Shown here piece after piece: positions 34,590 to 46,017 of a stretch of 64,000 nucleotides of DNA; within the stretch, counting starts at the first letter, position 1, and each line of letters opens with the position of its first letter. This DNA comes from Cryptomeria japonica (Eukaryota; Streptophyta; Pinopsida; Cupressales; Cupressaceae). The position numbers and the translations under genes were made by a program. Under the pieces are notes generated by a model. That model was not told the DNA's origin, did not search any database, and saw only the letters and a program-made list of their open reading frames with translations. The stretch spans positions 461,990,072 through 462,054,071 of the forward strand of contig NC_081406.1 of NCBI RefSeq assembly GCF_030272615.1, given 5' to 3'.

Positions 34590-34601
34590 ATATCCCCCTT
34601 T
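34590..34601 (-). promoter_or_regulatory. Polypurine tract, copia 1
   Basis: AAAGGGGGATAT on the minus strand abuts the LTR start TGTTGGCATTTC. Additional CT-rich copies on the plus strand (CTTCTCCCCC, 34665-34740) form further purine tracts downstream of pol, as described for Sireviruses. Confidence 0.9.
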
Positions 34602-34971
34602 GGCATTGATGGCAAAACTAATTGATTTGACCTAATTGATTTGGATTGCTGTTCTGAAATGCCGAAATGCTCTCCCCCTATCATCAGTCTTCTCCCCCAT
34701 ACATTAGTCTTCTCCCCTTTTCTTAAGTTTTCTTCCCCTTTGACAACAATGCCAAAAAGTAAAGAACTAAAACATAATTTCTTCCTGTATGGAGTGATTT
34801 CTTTCTGTTGTGTGTCAACTTAGTCTCGGTCAGAGTATTTTGTCTTCAATTCCTGTTCCCTGTTACTGTTTCCTGCACACCTTTAGAAAACATCCTAAAG
34901 TGTGTAAATCAACATCAACTCCTAAAAGATATTCTGTAGAGTCGTCGAATTGATGCTTTCACCAAACTTGG

Positions 34972-35634
34972 TCAGTGAATGGAAGATAGGGGTAGGACCC
35001 CTAACTTACTTTTGAGATACTCAAAAGTGTCCCTTGGCAGTGGCTTGGTGAAGATATCTGCTATTTGTTCCTTTGTGCTAACATACTGCAACACCACTTT
35101 CTTCTCTTGAGCTTCTTCTCTAAGATAATGATATTTGATAGAGATGTGCTTTGTCTTAGAGTGCATAATAGGATTCTTTGAAATGTTAATGGCACTAGTA
35201 TTGTCACAGAATATAGTTACTAGCTTTGTAACTTGCTCATTTATACTTTCTAATAGTTGTTTGATCCATGCTATATTGGTACAATTCAATGCTGCAGCAA
35301 CGTATTCAGCTGCTGCTGTTGACTGTGAAACACATCCTTGTTTCTTGCTAAGCCAACTCACTAGTCTTTCTCCTAAAAAGAAAGCTCCTCCACTTGTTCT
35401 TTTCCTATCATCAATGTTGCCTACCCAATTAGCATCAGTATAGACTTTTAAATCAAAAACATTTCCTTTCTGATATGCTAAGCCATAATCTTCAGTGCCT
35501 TTCAAGTATTTGAAAATTCTCTTGATTGATGTCATATGTGTTTCCTTGGGATCTGCAGAGAATGTTGCAACTATACCTACTGCATGTGCTATATTTGGCC
35601 TACTGTGAACAACATATTGTAGCTTTCCAATCAT
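34972..35634 (-). pseudogene. copia 1 RNase H
   Basis: A 220-codon open frame covers the RT connection and RNase [83 protein letters not shown] and HYLREEAQEK, ending IADIFTKPLPRDTF. The catalytic residues D (TDANW), E (AEY) and D (CDNTS) are present. It is out of frame with the RT at 35691 because of a small insertion near 35670. Confidence 0.9.
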
Positions 35635-35690
35635 GGATTGGTAAAGTGTCTCATCAACAGATGCAGATTCATCAAATTCTTTGATAATTT

Positions 35691-36839
35691 TCAGTTGGTA
35701 GTCATAGGAGTAGTTACTTGTTTTGAATCCTCCATTCCAAATTTCTTCAAGATTTCCTTTATGTATTTGGATTGAGTAATGAAAATCTCATTTTTCATTT
35801 GTAGTATCTGTAAACCTATAAAATACTTTATCTCACCAATTAATGACATCTCAAATTCTTTGCTCATTTCATTTCCAAATTTCTTGCATAGAGAGTCATT
35901 TCCACAAAAGATAATATCATCAACAAATATGGCTGAGATCAGTATTTCGTTTTCATCATTCATCATGTACATATTGATGTTTTCACTTGTCCTTATAAAA
36001 CCAATCTTGATTAAATAAGAGTGCAATCTTTCATACCATGCTCTAGGTGCTTGTTTCAAATCATATAAAGCTTTGTTCAACTTACATACTTGATCATTAT
36101 TCTTGTCTTCAACAAATCCTTCAGGTTGTTCAATAAAAAATTCTTCCTCTAATATACCATTCAAAAATGCAGATTTGACATCCATTTGATATACCTTGAA
36201 ATTCTTGTAAGCAACATATGCCAACAATGTTCTTACTCCTTCAAGTCTTGCCACAGGTGCAAAAGTCTCACCATAAGCAATTCCTTCTTTTTGGGCATAA
36301 CCTTTGCAAATTAGTCTTGCTTTATTTTGAATGACCTCACCTTTTTCATTCCGCTTGTTTCTGAAAATCCACTTTGTACTGATTAAATTTTTGTCCTTCA
36401 ATCTTGGGATCAGTGTCCATGTGTCATTCTTGATTTGATCAATCTCTTCTGTCATAGCATATATCCAATCTTCACTATTAAATGCCTCTTTTGCTATCTT
36501 TGGTTCAAATTCAGATATCAAACATGTGTTCTCTCTCAGTTTGTTCCTTGTCGTCACTGGATCATTCTCATCTCCTATAATCTGACTTGATGTATGATGT
36601 CTTCTGACATACTTGGCTAATATAGGCTCGGTAGGCTCTGTATGATATTCTTCATCACTCGGTAACTGAATATTCTCTTCATTTCCTTTACCAATTTTCT
36701 CGCTAAGACTTGTTGGTTGAATATAGAAAAATTCATCATAATCTTCTGGTTCCTTGGAATTTCCTTCATCATTTCTTTCTGAAAATTCATCAATTTTCAC
36801 ATTTTCAATTTCTACTATTTTGTTATATGATTTGATCAA
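35691..36839 (-). pseudogene. copia 1 reverse transcriptase
   Basis: A 382-codon open frame. The N-terminal acidic linker is followed by [70 protein letters not shown] and the catalytic [11 protein letters not shown] box, ending [15 protein letters not shown]. The palm aspartates are intact. In frame with integrase (36840-37832) apart from two nonsense codons there; a frameshift near 35670 separates it from RNase H. Confidence 0.92.
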
Positions 36840-37832
36840 ACATTTAAATGCTTTGCTTCTAGAAGAATAACCTAGAAATGTTCCTTCTTCACTTTTCTGA
36901 TCAAACTTTCCATTTCTATCATCTTTGTGAACATAGCATCTACTTCCATAGATTTTAAAATAACTTACATTAGGTTTCTTGTCATACTAGATTTCATATG
37001 GTGTCTTCAAAGTTCCTTTCTTCAGTTGTACTCAGTTCAGGGTGTAAACTGCTATGCTTATTGCTTCTCTCCAAAATGTTTGTGACACTTTCTTTTCAAT
37101 CATCTGGGTTCTGGCACAATCTACAATAGATCTATTTCTTCTCTCAGCAATTCGATTTTGTTCTGGAGTTCTCGGTGCAGAGATTTGTCTTTTTATACCA
37201 TGATCATTGCAAAATAAGTTGAAATCATCAGATGTGAACTCTCCTCCTCTGTCTGATCTAAGACATTTCAGTTGTCTTCCTATTTCATTTTCAACTCTTG
37301 CCTTGTACCATTTAAACATTTGAAAAGCTTCAAATTTTTCTTTTAAAAACATAACTGACATCATCCTTGAGTAATCATCCACAAATAATATAAAATATTT
37401 ATCACCATAGTAACTTTGAACTTTCATAGGACCACAAAGATCAGTGTGCACAAGATCTAAAATTCCCTTAGAAGTGTAGGACTTACTTGTAATGCTTGAT
37501 CTTGTCATTTTACCCATCTGGCATCCTCGGCACATAGCATTCTCAGGTTTTTCCAAACTCGGTAGACCTCTTACTCGGTGCTTCTTGCTTATTTTGATCA
37601 GATTATCAAAATTTACATGACAAAACCTTTTATGCCATAACCAGGTATCATCTATCTTTGTATACAAACACTTGTTCCGAGTTGAGTCAAGGTGAAATGT
37701 GTTACTTTTTGTTTGTGTCCCAGTAGTAGCTAACTTTCCATGCTTGTCATGAACTTTGACAATTCCTTTATGAAATTCTATTCGGTAACCTGTGTTGTTT
37801 AGCTGTGCTAGACTAAACAAATTGTATTTCAT
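36840..37832 (-). pseudogene. copia 1 integrase
   Basis: One frame with two nonsense codons (near 37031 and 36990). The HHCC zinc domain reads WLWHKRFCHVNFDNLI, ending CRGCQMGK. The DDE core has LVHTDLCGPMKV (first D), CLRSDRGGEFTS (second D) and RTPEQNRIAERRNRS (E), so all catalytic residues are present. The C-terminal [16 protein letters not shown] and [13 protein letters not shown] segments follow. It integrates the cDNA in the nucleus. Confidence 0.9.
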
Positions 37833-38215
37833 ACCTTCAACCTAATAAACATCATTTCATTTTGCATTGTCAAGAAGTGTTATAGATCCTTTACCTTTTA
37901 CCAGACATGGTGCATCATTACCAAATCTTGCATAGTCTCCATCATAATCTTCTAACATAACAAACTTGTGTTTATCACCTGTCATGTGATGTGAACATCC
38001 ACTATCTATGATCCAAGAATCATTAGTATTAATGTGAGATATTAGGGATTTTTATTTATACCTTTCTTCATTTGATCCATCATTGATAGCCACATAAACT
38101 ACTTCCTCTATATCAGTTTCATCTGATTTATCATCATTGGATTCCTCATCAGCTATTAGGCATGACTTTCTATCTCTTCTCCTGAAATCTCGATGTCCTC
38201 TGTAGTGATTATCTT
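37833..38215 (-). pseudogene. copia 1 protease
   Basis: Minus-strand reading includes SWIIDSGCSHHMTGDKHK (about 37970-38025; D-S-G active site), RFGNDAPCLVKGKGSI and the VEGMKYNLFSLAQLN start of integrase. The upstream acidic segment (38052-38255) with DEESNDDKSDETDIEEVVYV is split from gag by the solo LTR at 38216. A stop near 37845 interrupts the frame. Confidence 0.85.
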
Positions 38216-39257
38216 TGTTGGTATTTTGGTATGGTTTTGTCGTTGATGTCAACACCTACTGAGAACAAGCACTTTGGAGATCCAGCAACATTCACCGGCA
38301 AGCAACTATTGCAACAGTTACTGGTATATGGTTCACCGGCAGGATATAATGTTCACCGGTACCTAGAATGATATGGAAGACACTTGGTAATGTTGAAGAC
38401 ATCATGTGGACATTTTGATTTGAAGAATTGATCATTGGTATATTCATATTTGCATATTTGCTTTTACTAGCAAATAGGTCTAGGTTATCTAGGGTTACAC
38501 CGGCAGGTTTATCTTTTCCAGATCAGCATGGCATGCTATGGAGTTGATTTATTATTAATGTAAATTCATTAAACCAATATGTCTAATCGATTATTTCATC
38601 AGATATTATATTGTATGTAAAATGATTTTATTTACCGACCTACTAAAATTGGTCTTAGGTTATGGTATAAATGTAAGATCTTATTTGTAAGATCAAATGT
38701 GAAATGCGAAAAAGAATTGAGTGAAGGTATATGCAAGATTAAGCAGAGGAATACACGAAGACATTATTTGAAGGTGAAGCTAGGTTTTTGTATAAGCATA
38801 TCAGCATTACACCGGTACTGAATCCAACATATGAAGATGCTATTTTGTGCAATACATTCTTATTGGATTTAACCATCCAACTATAGTCAGTGTGACTCCC
38901 ATTTTGTGATTGAGCAGTGAGCTCTAGGCTGTTTGCCTTTCTGCATGTGCAAACCCCATTTATGTACACTTACTATCAGCAGTAGTATCATCTGATTGTG
39001 GGTAAGGTTTCCCACTGTGGTTTTTCCCCTTACAGGGTTTCCACGTACATATATTGGTGTTATGTGTTGTGGATGACTTTATGTGTATGTTTCATGCATT
39101 AATACTTACTGGTATAGCAATTTACTGTTAACACTGTCTACTGGCATACTTAACTGGTTTACCGGTATTAAGCATTAAGTTGGTTAATTGGTTCTTGGTT
39201 TGAATTTATTAGACAACTGATTCACCCCCCACTCTCAGTTGTCTTCGGAACCTAACA
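38216..39257 (+). mobile_element. Solo LTR inside copia 1
   Basis: 1042 bp, starts TGTTGGTATT and ends CCTAACA, flanked by ATCTT at 38211-38215 and 39258-39262. The sister element 2 has the uninterrupted site with one ATCTT (about 51233), which proves the insertion. TATA-like GGTATAAATG lies near 38662, giving plus-strand sense. Same family as 15356-16393, in opposite orientation. It contains many CCGGT/ACCGG words and CCCACTGTGGTTTTTCCCC near 39010. Confidence 0.93.
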
Positions 39258-39262
39258 ATCTT

Positions 39263-40142
39263 TCTGTCTGTCATCTTAGTAATCTCTCTTTTCAGTAGAT
39301 TCTTTACCAGGACAGTTAGAAGGCATATGTCCTATCTTATCACAATTGAAACATTTCAAAGGTAGTTTTCCTTTGTACTTACCTTTGCCTCTCGGTAACC
39401 TTCTGGCTAATAGTGCTTCAAATTCTTCTTGCTTTCTGATTTCCTCATACAGTTTACGTACTTCTTCCAGGTTCTTGCAAAATCTTTCACTTGCTCCACT
39501 CTGATCCCCTTTAGTGTACTTACTCATTCTATCATTGTAATCATCAGATTCACCAATATGAAAAGAACTAAATGTAGATTCAACTTTATTTACCAAAGAC
39601 CCACTGTTATCAAAATTACTTAACTCAAATGCATGTAGCTTACCAATAGTAGCATCCAAAGAAACTAGCATATTAGGTACAGACCTCAATTCATTGATTG
39701 CAGAGACTCAGATTAGATAAGCTGGTAGAAGGGTTCTTAACAACTTACTTGTTAAATCCTTTTCTTCAATAGTTCCACCTACTCCTTTGATTTGATTGAC
39801 AATCTCCTTTAGTCTTGTACTGTACTGGGTTATGTTCTCACCTTCATTCATCCTCATAGATTCAAGTTTTCCTCTTAGACTGTCAACTTTTTCTCTTTGA
39901 ACATGTTCATCACCGCTATACACAGATATGAGCTTGTCCCACATTGCCTTTGCATCATTGCAGCCCTCTAGATCATTAAACTCCGAGTCGGTCAATGTAG
40001 ATGTTATTTCAATCATTGCTTGGATATGTTCTTGCTTTGCCTTTATCTCTTCCATTGTCAATGGATAGGTGCTCGGTGTAATGAAATCATTCTCCAGATA
40101 ATATACAACATATTCTCCAACTCCTGATAGATGTAGCTTCAT
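39263..40142 (-). pseudogene. copia 1 gag
   Basis: One frame with a single stop near 39705. The start lies in MKLHLSGVGEYVVYYLEND. Capsid-like core: TSTLTDSEFNDLEGCNDAKA, MWDKLISVYSGDEHVQ, ITQYSTRLKEIVNQIKGVGG and SKLLRTLLPAY. Then SLDATIGKLHAFELSNFD, a charged QEEFEALLARRLPRG and the zinc knuckle CFNCDKIGHMPSNC (C-x2-C-x4-H-x4-C, complete). It assembles virus-like particles. About 20 N-terminal residues extend upstream compared with element 2 (MAERI...). Confidence 0.9.
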
Positions 40143-40253
40143 CCTTTTCTACCATGTAGAGAAACTTGACTTGTTCAGCTTCGGTGCATCCCTCTTATAC
40201 ATCTTTAGATCTTTTCCTCAAGTGCCTTTAAACTTTTTCTTCTGGAGTCCAAA

Positions 40254-40265
40254 GCTTTGATACCA
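40254..40265 (-). promoter_or_regulatory. Primer-binding site, copia 1
   Basis: Minus strand TGGTATCAAAGC, one base off the initiator-Met tRNA complement TGGTATCAGAGC, two bases from the LTR end. Confidence 0.9.
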
Positions 40266-40267
40266 AT

Positions 40268-41830
40268 TGATAGTTCTGATACTTAATGTTAAGTACAGAT
40301 GCCAAGCTAATAAGATGAGAGAGGGGGGTGAATCATACAAACTTAATCTTCCATAAAAACAATAGATTCAACCTTGGTAACATATACTTTAGTAATATAA
40401 CCAAAACTAATAAACATACAAACTCAAAAGCATATAAACATCATAAAACTCATAACACCAGATTTAATGTGGAAACCCAATAGGGAAAAACCACTGTGGG
40501 ATTTTGGACCCACTAAGAAATATACTCTTCTAGAGTATGCTCGGTTAAAAGAAAATCCTACTAAAGATTACAAACACATTGCTAAATGTGACCCCGTTAA
40601 GGGAATTCCCTCAGATCTATTAGGATCTTCACCTTGTTACAAGTAACCTTGTTTGAAGGATTTCAAACACTCAATCAGAATGTCACCTTGCTAGAGGGTT
40701 TTACAAATAAGACTGTTAAGTCCACTTAGTTAAGAGATTTTCTGTCACTTTACAAATTAACAGTAATAAAAATCTATCTACAACTTCACATCTAAAATGC
40801 TAAAGAAGATTCTTATTTGCTCAATACAATAGGACTTATCTTGTCCATCTACTGGGCTCTATACTCTGTTATTCAAAATAGGTCTTCAAGCTTCTGTGCT
40901 CAGTAATCACTATGTAGCATCCCTGTGCATACACTTGCCTACATACATTGTTTATCAATAGTTCATTATTTATAAGCAATTTGCCAACGGCTTGATCTCC
41001 TTGATCACATTTCCCATGATCAATCATAGCCATCAGATCTTCAAACTTGACTAGGTTCAATGTATCCTTCGATCCGAAAATGTTTTACCCCGCCTTGGAA
41101 CTTGCATACATTTTTTGGAACTTGTGCTAGGGTATTGTGGTTCAATTTGAGTTGTAGATCTTCCTGCCGATTTTCCTTTGCCATAGATTCTTTAACAAAC
41201 TTCATTCACAGCATACCAATCATTTAATCATAACCATCTCATTAGCTTCCTTCATTAAATAATGGTTTTATTCATTCAATGCATTCTGTTATTACTCGGT
41301 TGCAACTTGGTAAATACTAAACTTCACTCGGTAGACATTTTGCCTTCATTAACCGATAGTGATAACCTTAGGGTTTACCGACTAGGTTCCTTAGGGTTTA
41401 TCGACTAGGTTCGTTAGGGTTTACCGGCTAGGTTCTTTAGGGTTTACCGACTAGGTTCTTTGCTCGGTAACATAGTATAGTATCAACCTCACAATCAACA
41501 ACATATGTAGGATATCAAAACAATCAAAACATCATGATCTCATCATTGTCTAACTCGGTAATAGCTGCCCATTGAATAACTTATTCCTCCCCTTATTCAT
41601 CACATTCTTTCTATGTCTTTTACCGACATCTTTATACTCATCAAATCATACTTCTTAAGATATCACGACATCATACTGAATTAGAAAATCAATTTCTTGA
41701 CATCAATGACAAAATAATAATATTAAGATTGTAAACATCCTTGATCAGTTATTTCCATAATCATCAACAACCTTCTCAATATCCTTATTGAAATGACAAC
41801 AATCTCCCTTTGTCTGTTATAATGCCAACA
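40268..41830 (-). repeat. 5' LTR of copia element 1
   Basis: 1563 bp, TG...CA. Longer than its partner mainly because the 22-bp GGTTTACCGACTAGGTTC unit has an extra copy (41369-41461). It shares GGAAACCCAATAGGGAAAAACC near 40474 with the other LTRs. Confidence 0.95.
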
Positions 41831-42445
41831 CTTAAGATTCAGATGTTGGAACCAAGTGATAAGGACTTAGAGCATAAAGAAAGAGACAACATTCAGTAAG
41901 AGGATCTGGAAGAGGACAAGACAAAATTAGTCTTAGATAAAAGTGAGAGTAAAGTAGATCAAAAGCCCTCATATAACAAAGAGGAAGGAGATAACTTTAA
42001 CCTTGTTGCAAGATCTCATGATCTAGATAAAGAATTAGACTAGCTCCAGGAGGCTCAACCGTATAACATCCTGGGCCAAGGGCTATCAGAAATCTCATTA
42101 GTTACCATAGCAAAAGTAAAGTTGGCCTTTTCAGAGGAACAAGATCCAAAATGGGGAGATGAGGAAGACATCAAAAAGGCACTGGGGAAGAATGAAACAA
42201 AGCAGGAGGATGAAGAAGCAACAGAGGACAAAAGAAAGAATAAGCAAAAAAAAAAGAATAACAATAACCTAATCAATAGTATGCTGACTAGAAACACCAG
42301 GAGCAGGCTTGGGGATGTGGGAGCACAACACACTTCTCCAAGAAGACATTCAGATGCCAAGAAAAGATCAATGGAAACAAGAAGGAATATAGCAGATGGT
42401 ACCCAAAGAACCATCTTTGAGGTAGGTATTTCCAAAAACCCATGA
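41831..42445 (+). pseudogene. LINE ORF1, second part
   Basis: Continuation after the copia 1 insertion: very acidic (EPSDKDLEHKERD, DKSESKVDQKPS), then Lys/Asn-rich (KRKNKQKKKNNNN) and an Arg-rich tail (RRHSDAKKRSMETRR), ending ISKNP with a TGA at 42443-42445. That stop overlaps the ATG of ORF2 (ATGA). Two nonsense codons occur in the first 210 bp. No further domain is recognised. Confidence 0.75.
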
Positions 42446-45400
42446 ATATCATCTCCTGGAATATTCGGGGACTGAATAGCCCTCACAAATATGATTTAGT
42501 TAAAAGTATGATTAGAGATAAAAATCCTGAAATTCTTTTGATTCAAGAAACTAAGATGGCAAAAGAAAAGTTCAAAGTATGAAAATGTTCAAAAATGGAG
42601 GAGTCAGGAGAGGTAGTTCAAAAGGTGCATCGGGAGGAATTTTTACCTTCTGGAACAAAAATAATGTAGAAGGTGAGGTGCTGATTCAGGACAACAACCT
42701 GGCTTGCATAAGATTTAAGCACCTCAATAATTGCACTACTTGGGTCCCAACTAATTTATACATGCCTAACACTAAGACTGGGAGAAGTGAGATGTGGAGA
42801 AATCTTACTGGGTTGAGAAGTAGGTTTGCTAAGGGCAACTGGTTAATCATGGGAGATTTCAATACACCCTTGAAGCAAAATGAGAAAAAGGGAGGGAGTC
42901 AAGCTAATCTAGATAGTAGATTAGACTTGATGGATTTCATAATCAATAATGCCATTCACGATATGGAGCTGCAAGGAGTCAAATACACTTGGACTAATAG
43001 AAGAAGTGGTGAAAATTTGATTCAGGTTAGACTTGATAGAGCTCTCCTTTCCTTAGATTGGTTTAACCTTCATGAATGCTCTTTATCTTCTCATATAAGG
43101 GCAGGATCAGATCATTACCCTATAACCTTCATGGCTGAAGTAAAGAATAGGAGACATTTCCCTTATAGATTTAAAAAAATGTTGACTAGACACCTGGATA
43201 TGGAAAGTAAGATTAAGGACTGGTGGCAGGTCAGTATTGAAGGAAACAGCATGTACAAAGTGGTCAAAAAGTTGAAGATTGTTAAAGATAATGTTAAGAA
43301 GTGGAATAAGGAATGCTTTGGGAATATCTTTACGTCAAAAGCTACAATCCTCTTAGAGCTCAAGGAAATCCAGGATGAGATACAAAACAATGGTTATACT
43401 AATACGTCTAGAGACATTGAAGATGCTATTCTTATGAGATATCATGATATTATAGCTAAAGAGGAAACCTACTGGAAACAAAGATCAAGAAATGTCTGGT
43501 TGAAGGAGGGGGACAAGAATACTAAATAATTCCATATGTCCACCTTGAGACATAAGGCCATTAATAGAATTGTTCAGATTAAAGTGAATGTTAGATGTGT
43601 AGTAGATGATGATTCCATGAGCAAGGCTGCTATGGATTTTTTCTCCAATTTACTTGCTAAGGATCAAAATTTGGATATACATGCCCAAAGGGACCTCCTG
43701 GATAGTATTCCTACCATTTTAAGGGATGATCAAAATGCTCACCTGACTGCCATCCCTTCCCATAATGAAACTAAGATAGTTGTAAACTCCTTTGAGGGTA
43801 ACAAGGCCCTAGGTCCAGATGGCTTTCCCATTTTCTTCTTCAAAATGTACTGGCATATTATTGGAGATGATGTTACTAGAGTTGTGAAAGAAGTTTTTGG
43901 TGCTAGAAAAATGTTGAAAGAAGTTAATGGTACCTTTATTGGTCTTATACCCAAAAAGATGGGGGCTGACTCAATGGATCTTTTTAGACCTATTAGTCTA
44001 TGCAACTCTCTCTATAAGATTATCTCCAAGGTTCTAACCTCTAGAACTCTTAAGTTACTCCCCTCCATCATTTCGCCTCAGCAAAGCGGCTTTGTCCTGC
44101 GTAGACAAATTTTGGATTCAATCATCGCTATCCATGAAAATATCCACTCTTTCTCTTTCTCTAAAAAAGAAGGTTTTTTTCTGAAGCTTGATCTCTCTAA
44201 AGCTTACGATAGAGTGGATTGGGATTTTATGATGGATTTTCTCTCTACTTTTGGCTTCAGCCCCAAAAGTGTTAGCCTTATCAGGCAACTTGTCTCTTCG
44301 GCTTCTTTCTCTATTTTAATGAATGGATCTCCCTCTCCTTTCTTTAAAGCTTCTAGAGGTCTCAAACAGGGCGACCCTCTATCCCTAGTTATCTTTATCA
44401 TTATGGTGGAATGTCTGGGGAGATGTATTTGAAAGCTGGTTAAGAAAAGGGAGTTTTTTGGTTTGAATCCTTCTTTGGCGGATCAAATATTTTCCCATTA
44501 GCAGTTTGTTGATCTGATTCTATAATAATGGGGAAAGCTACAGTGAAGGATTCTAGAAGATTTAAAAAGGCTTTAGATAACTATGGAAATGCCATTGGTT
44601 AACTTATAAACTGGTCTAAAAGATTTGTTTATTTTATCAATACCCTGAAGAGGAGGATTAAAATTAGTAATATTCTGGGTGGTCAAATTGGTAGTCTAAC
44701 TGCTTCTTACTTGGGGCTCCCCTTATGCCATGATCCTTCGGATACCTTTTTGGGAGCCTTGGTGGATAAATTCCACAAAAAGCTATCTTGATGGAAGGGT
44801 GCTCTTCTTAGTCAAGCAGGTAAGGTTCAATTGCTGAGATCCACTCTTCAAAGTATTCCTCTCTATGCTTTCAGTCTGTTTAGGATTCCTGAGAAGTATG
44901 TTGAGGCCATTGAAAAGATTCAGAAATCCTTTTTATGGACAGGGGTTGAGGAGAAGAAGAGAATAAACTTGATTGCTTGGGAGAAGTTCTGCAAGCCTAT
45001 AAATAAAGGAGGTCTAGGCCTTAGAATAATAAGAGACATAAATAATTACCTTATGGCCAAGCAGATTTGGAGAGGTTATAGAAATTAAGGAGAGTGGAAA
45101 ATGATATGGGATAACAAATATAAAAGTCAATGTCCAAACCTTCAAAGCTTCCTCAAGGCGGAGATTATCCCCATTGGATCCAACATATGGAAAAATGTAT
45201 CTAGGACAAGAGACGTAATTGCCAAAGGTGCAAAATGGAAATTGGGAAAAGGGAATCTTATCTGATTTTGGGAAGACCCTTGGCTTCTAGAGACCCCTTT
45301 GATTGAAAATTCTGAGTGGAACAAATTTTAGAATCAATATAAGGAAAGATTTGGAACCAAGGTGGAGGATTACTAGAAAGATGGACAGTGGAAGGACTTG

Positions 45401-46017
45401 TCTTAGGTGGACCAGTCATGAACTCTATGATGAGGATTGAAGAAGAAGACAATTTAATTTGGAAACTCACAGCTAGTGGTTCTTTTACAACCGCCTCTCT
45501 GTATCATCAACAGTTCTACAACATGGAAAGTCCATGCTGGGCTAAAGCATGGGTGAAAGGCCTCACACCTAAGATGGACATTTTCTTCTGGATAGCCCTT
45601 CAAGATAAAATTCTTACTATTGAGAATATCAGAAAATGAGGTTTTAGCATGCCTAGTTTCTGTATTCTTTGTAAGTAGAATGAGGAGACTATAAACTATA
45701 TGCTCTTTCATTTCCCTTTCTCTACTGATGTTTGGGGAAATTGTCTGGATCACTTCAAAGTCAGTTGGGGCTTTCCCAACTCAATTCAGGAGATTTTCAA
45801 TTCATGGCATCATCCTTCAAAAAACAAAACCACTACCTTATTATGAAAAATTGCTTTACCTCACATTTGTTGGGGCATATGGAAAGAGAGAAATAGTAGA
45901 GTTTTTAGAGAAAAGACTACTAAGGCTGAAATTGTGTTTGAAAAAATAAGAAGTGTAGTGGAAAATATGAATATCATAGGTAGTATGGATACTCCTCATG
46001 ATAAGGATGATCGGTTT
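42442..46017 (+). pseudogene. LINE ORF2: endonuclease, RT, zf-RVT
   Basis: Starts ATG at 42442 (MNIISWNIRGLNSP, then LLIQETKM). After a frameshift near 42570 the APE endonuclease continues: NLYMPN, WLIMGDFNTPL, KYTWTNRR, RLDRALLS and AGSDHYPI. The RT (43536-44432) has NKALGPDGFPIFFFK, FRPISLCN, ISPQQSGFV, LDLSKAYDRVDWDFM and SRGLKQGDPLS. The catalytic FADD box is destroyed (QFVDLIL then stops, near 44505-44525). A thumb-like region (LSQAGKVQLLRSTLQSIP) and zf-RVT (45388-45720, SGSFTTASLYHQ, CILC) follow. It would nick DNA and reverse-transcribe LINE RNA. It breaks at 46017 at copia 2. Confidence 0.92.

Larger units (their letters stand above)
33077..41830 (-). mobile_element. Ty1/copia (Sirevirus-type) element 1
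   Basis: Complete structure on the minus strand: 5' LTR 40268-41830, primer site 40254-40265, gag 39263-40142, protease, integrase, RT, RNase H, polypurine tract 34590-34601, 3' LTR 33077-34589. A solo LTR (38216-39257) lies at the gag-protease boundary. The flanks are CTAAA (33072-33076) and CTTAA (41831-41835), a target duplication with one mismatch. It is inserted in LINE ORF1. There are few stops and one or two frameshifts, so it is comparatively young but dead. Confidence 0.92.

Noticed and set aside
43163-43390. Minus-strand frames inside LINE ORF2 (also 43739-44005, 44204-44401, 45454-45753)
   Set aside because: Antisense shadows of endonuclease, RT and zf-RVT coding sequence.
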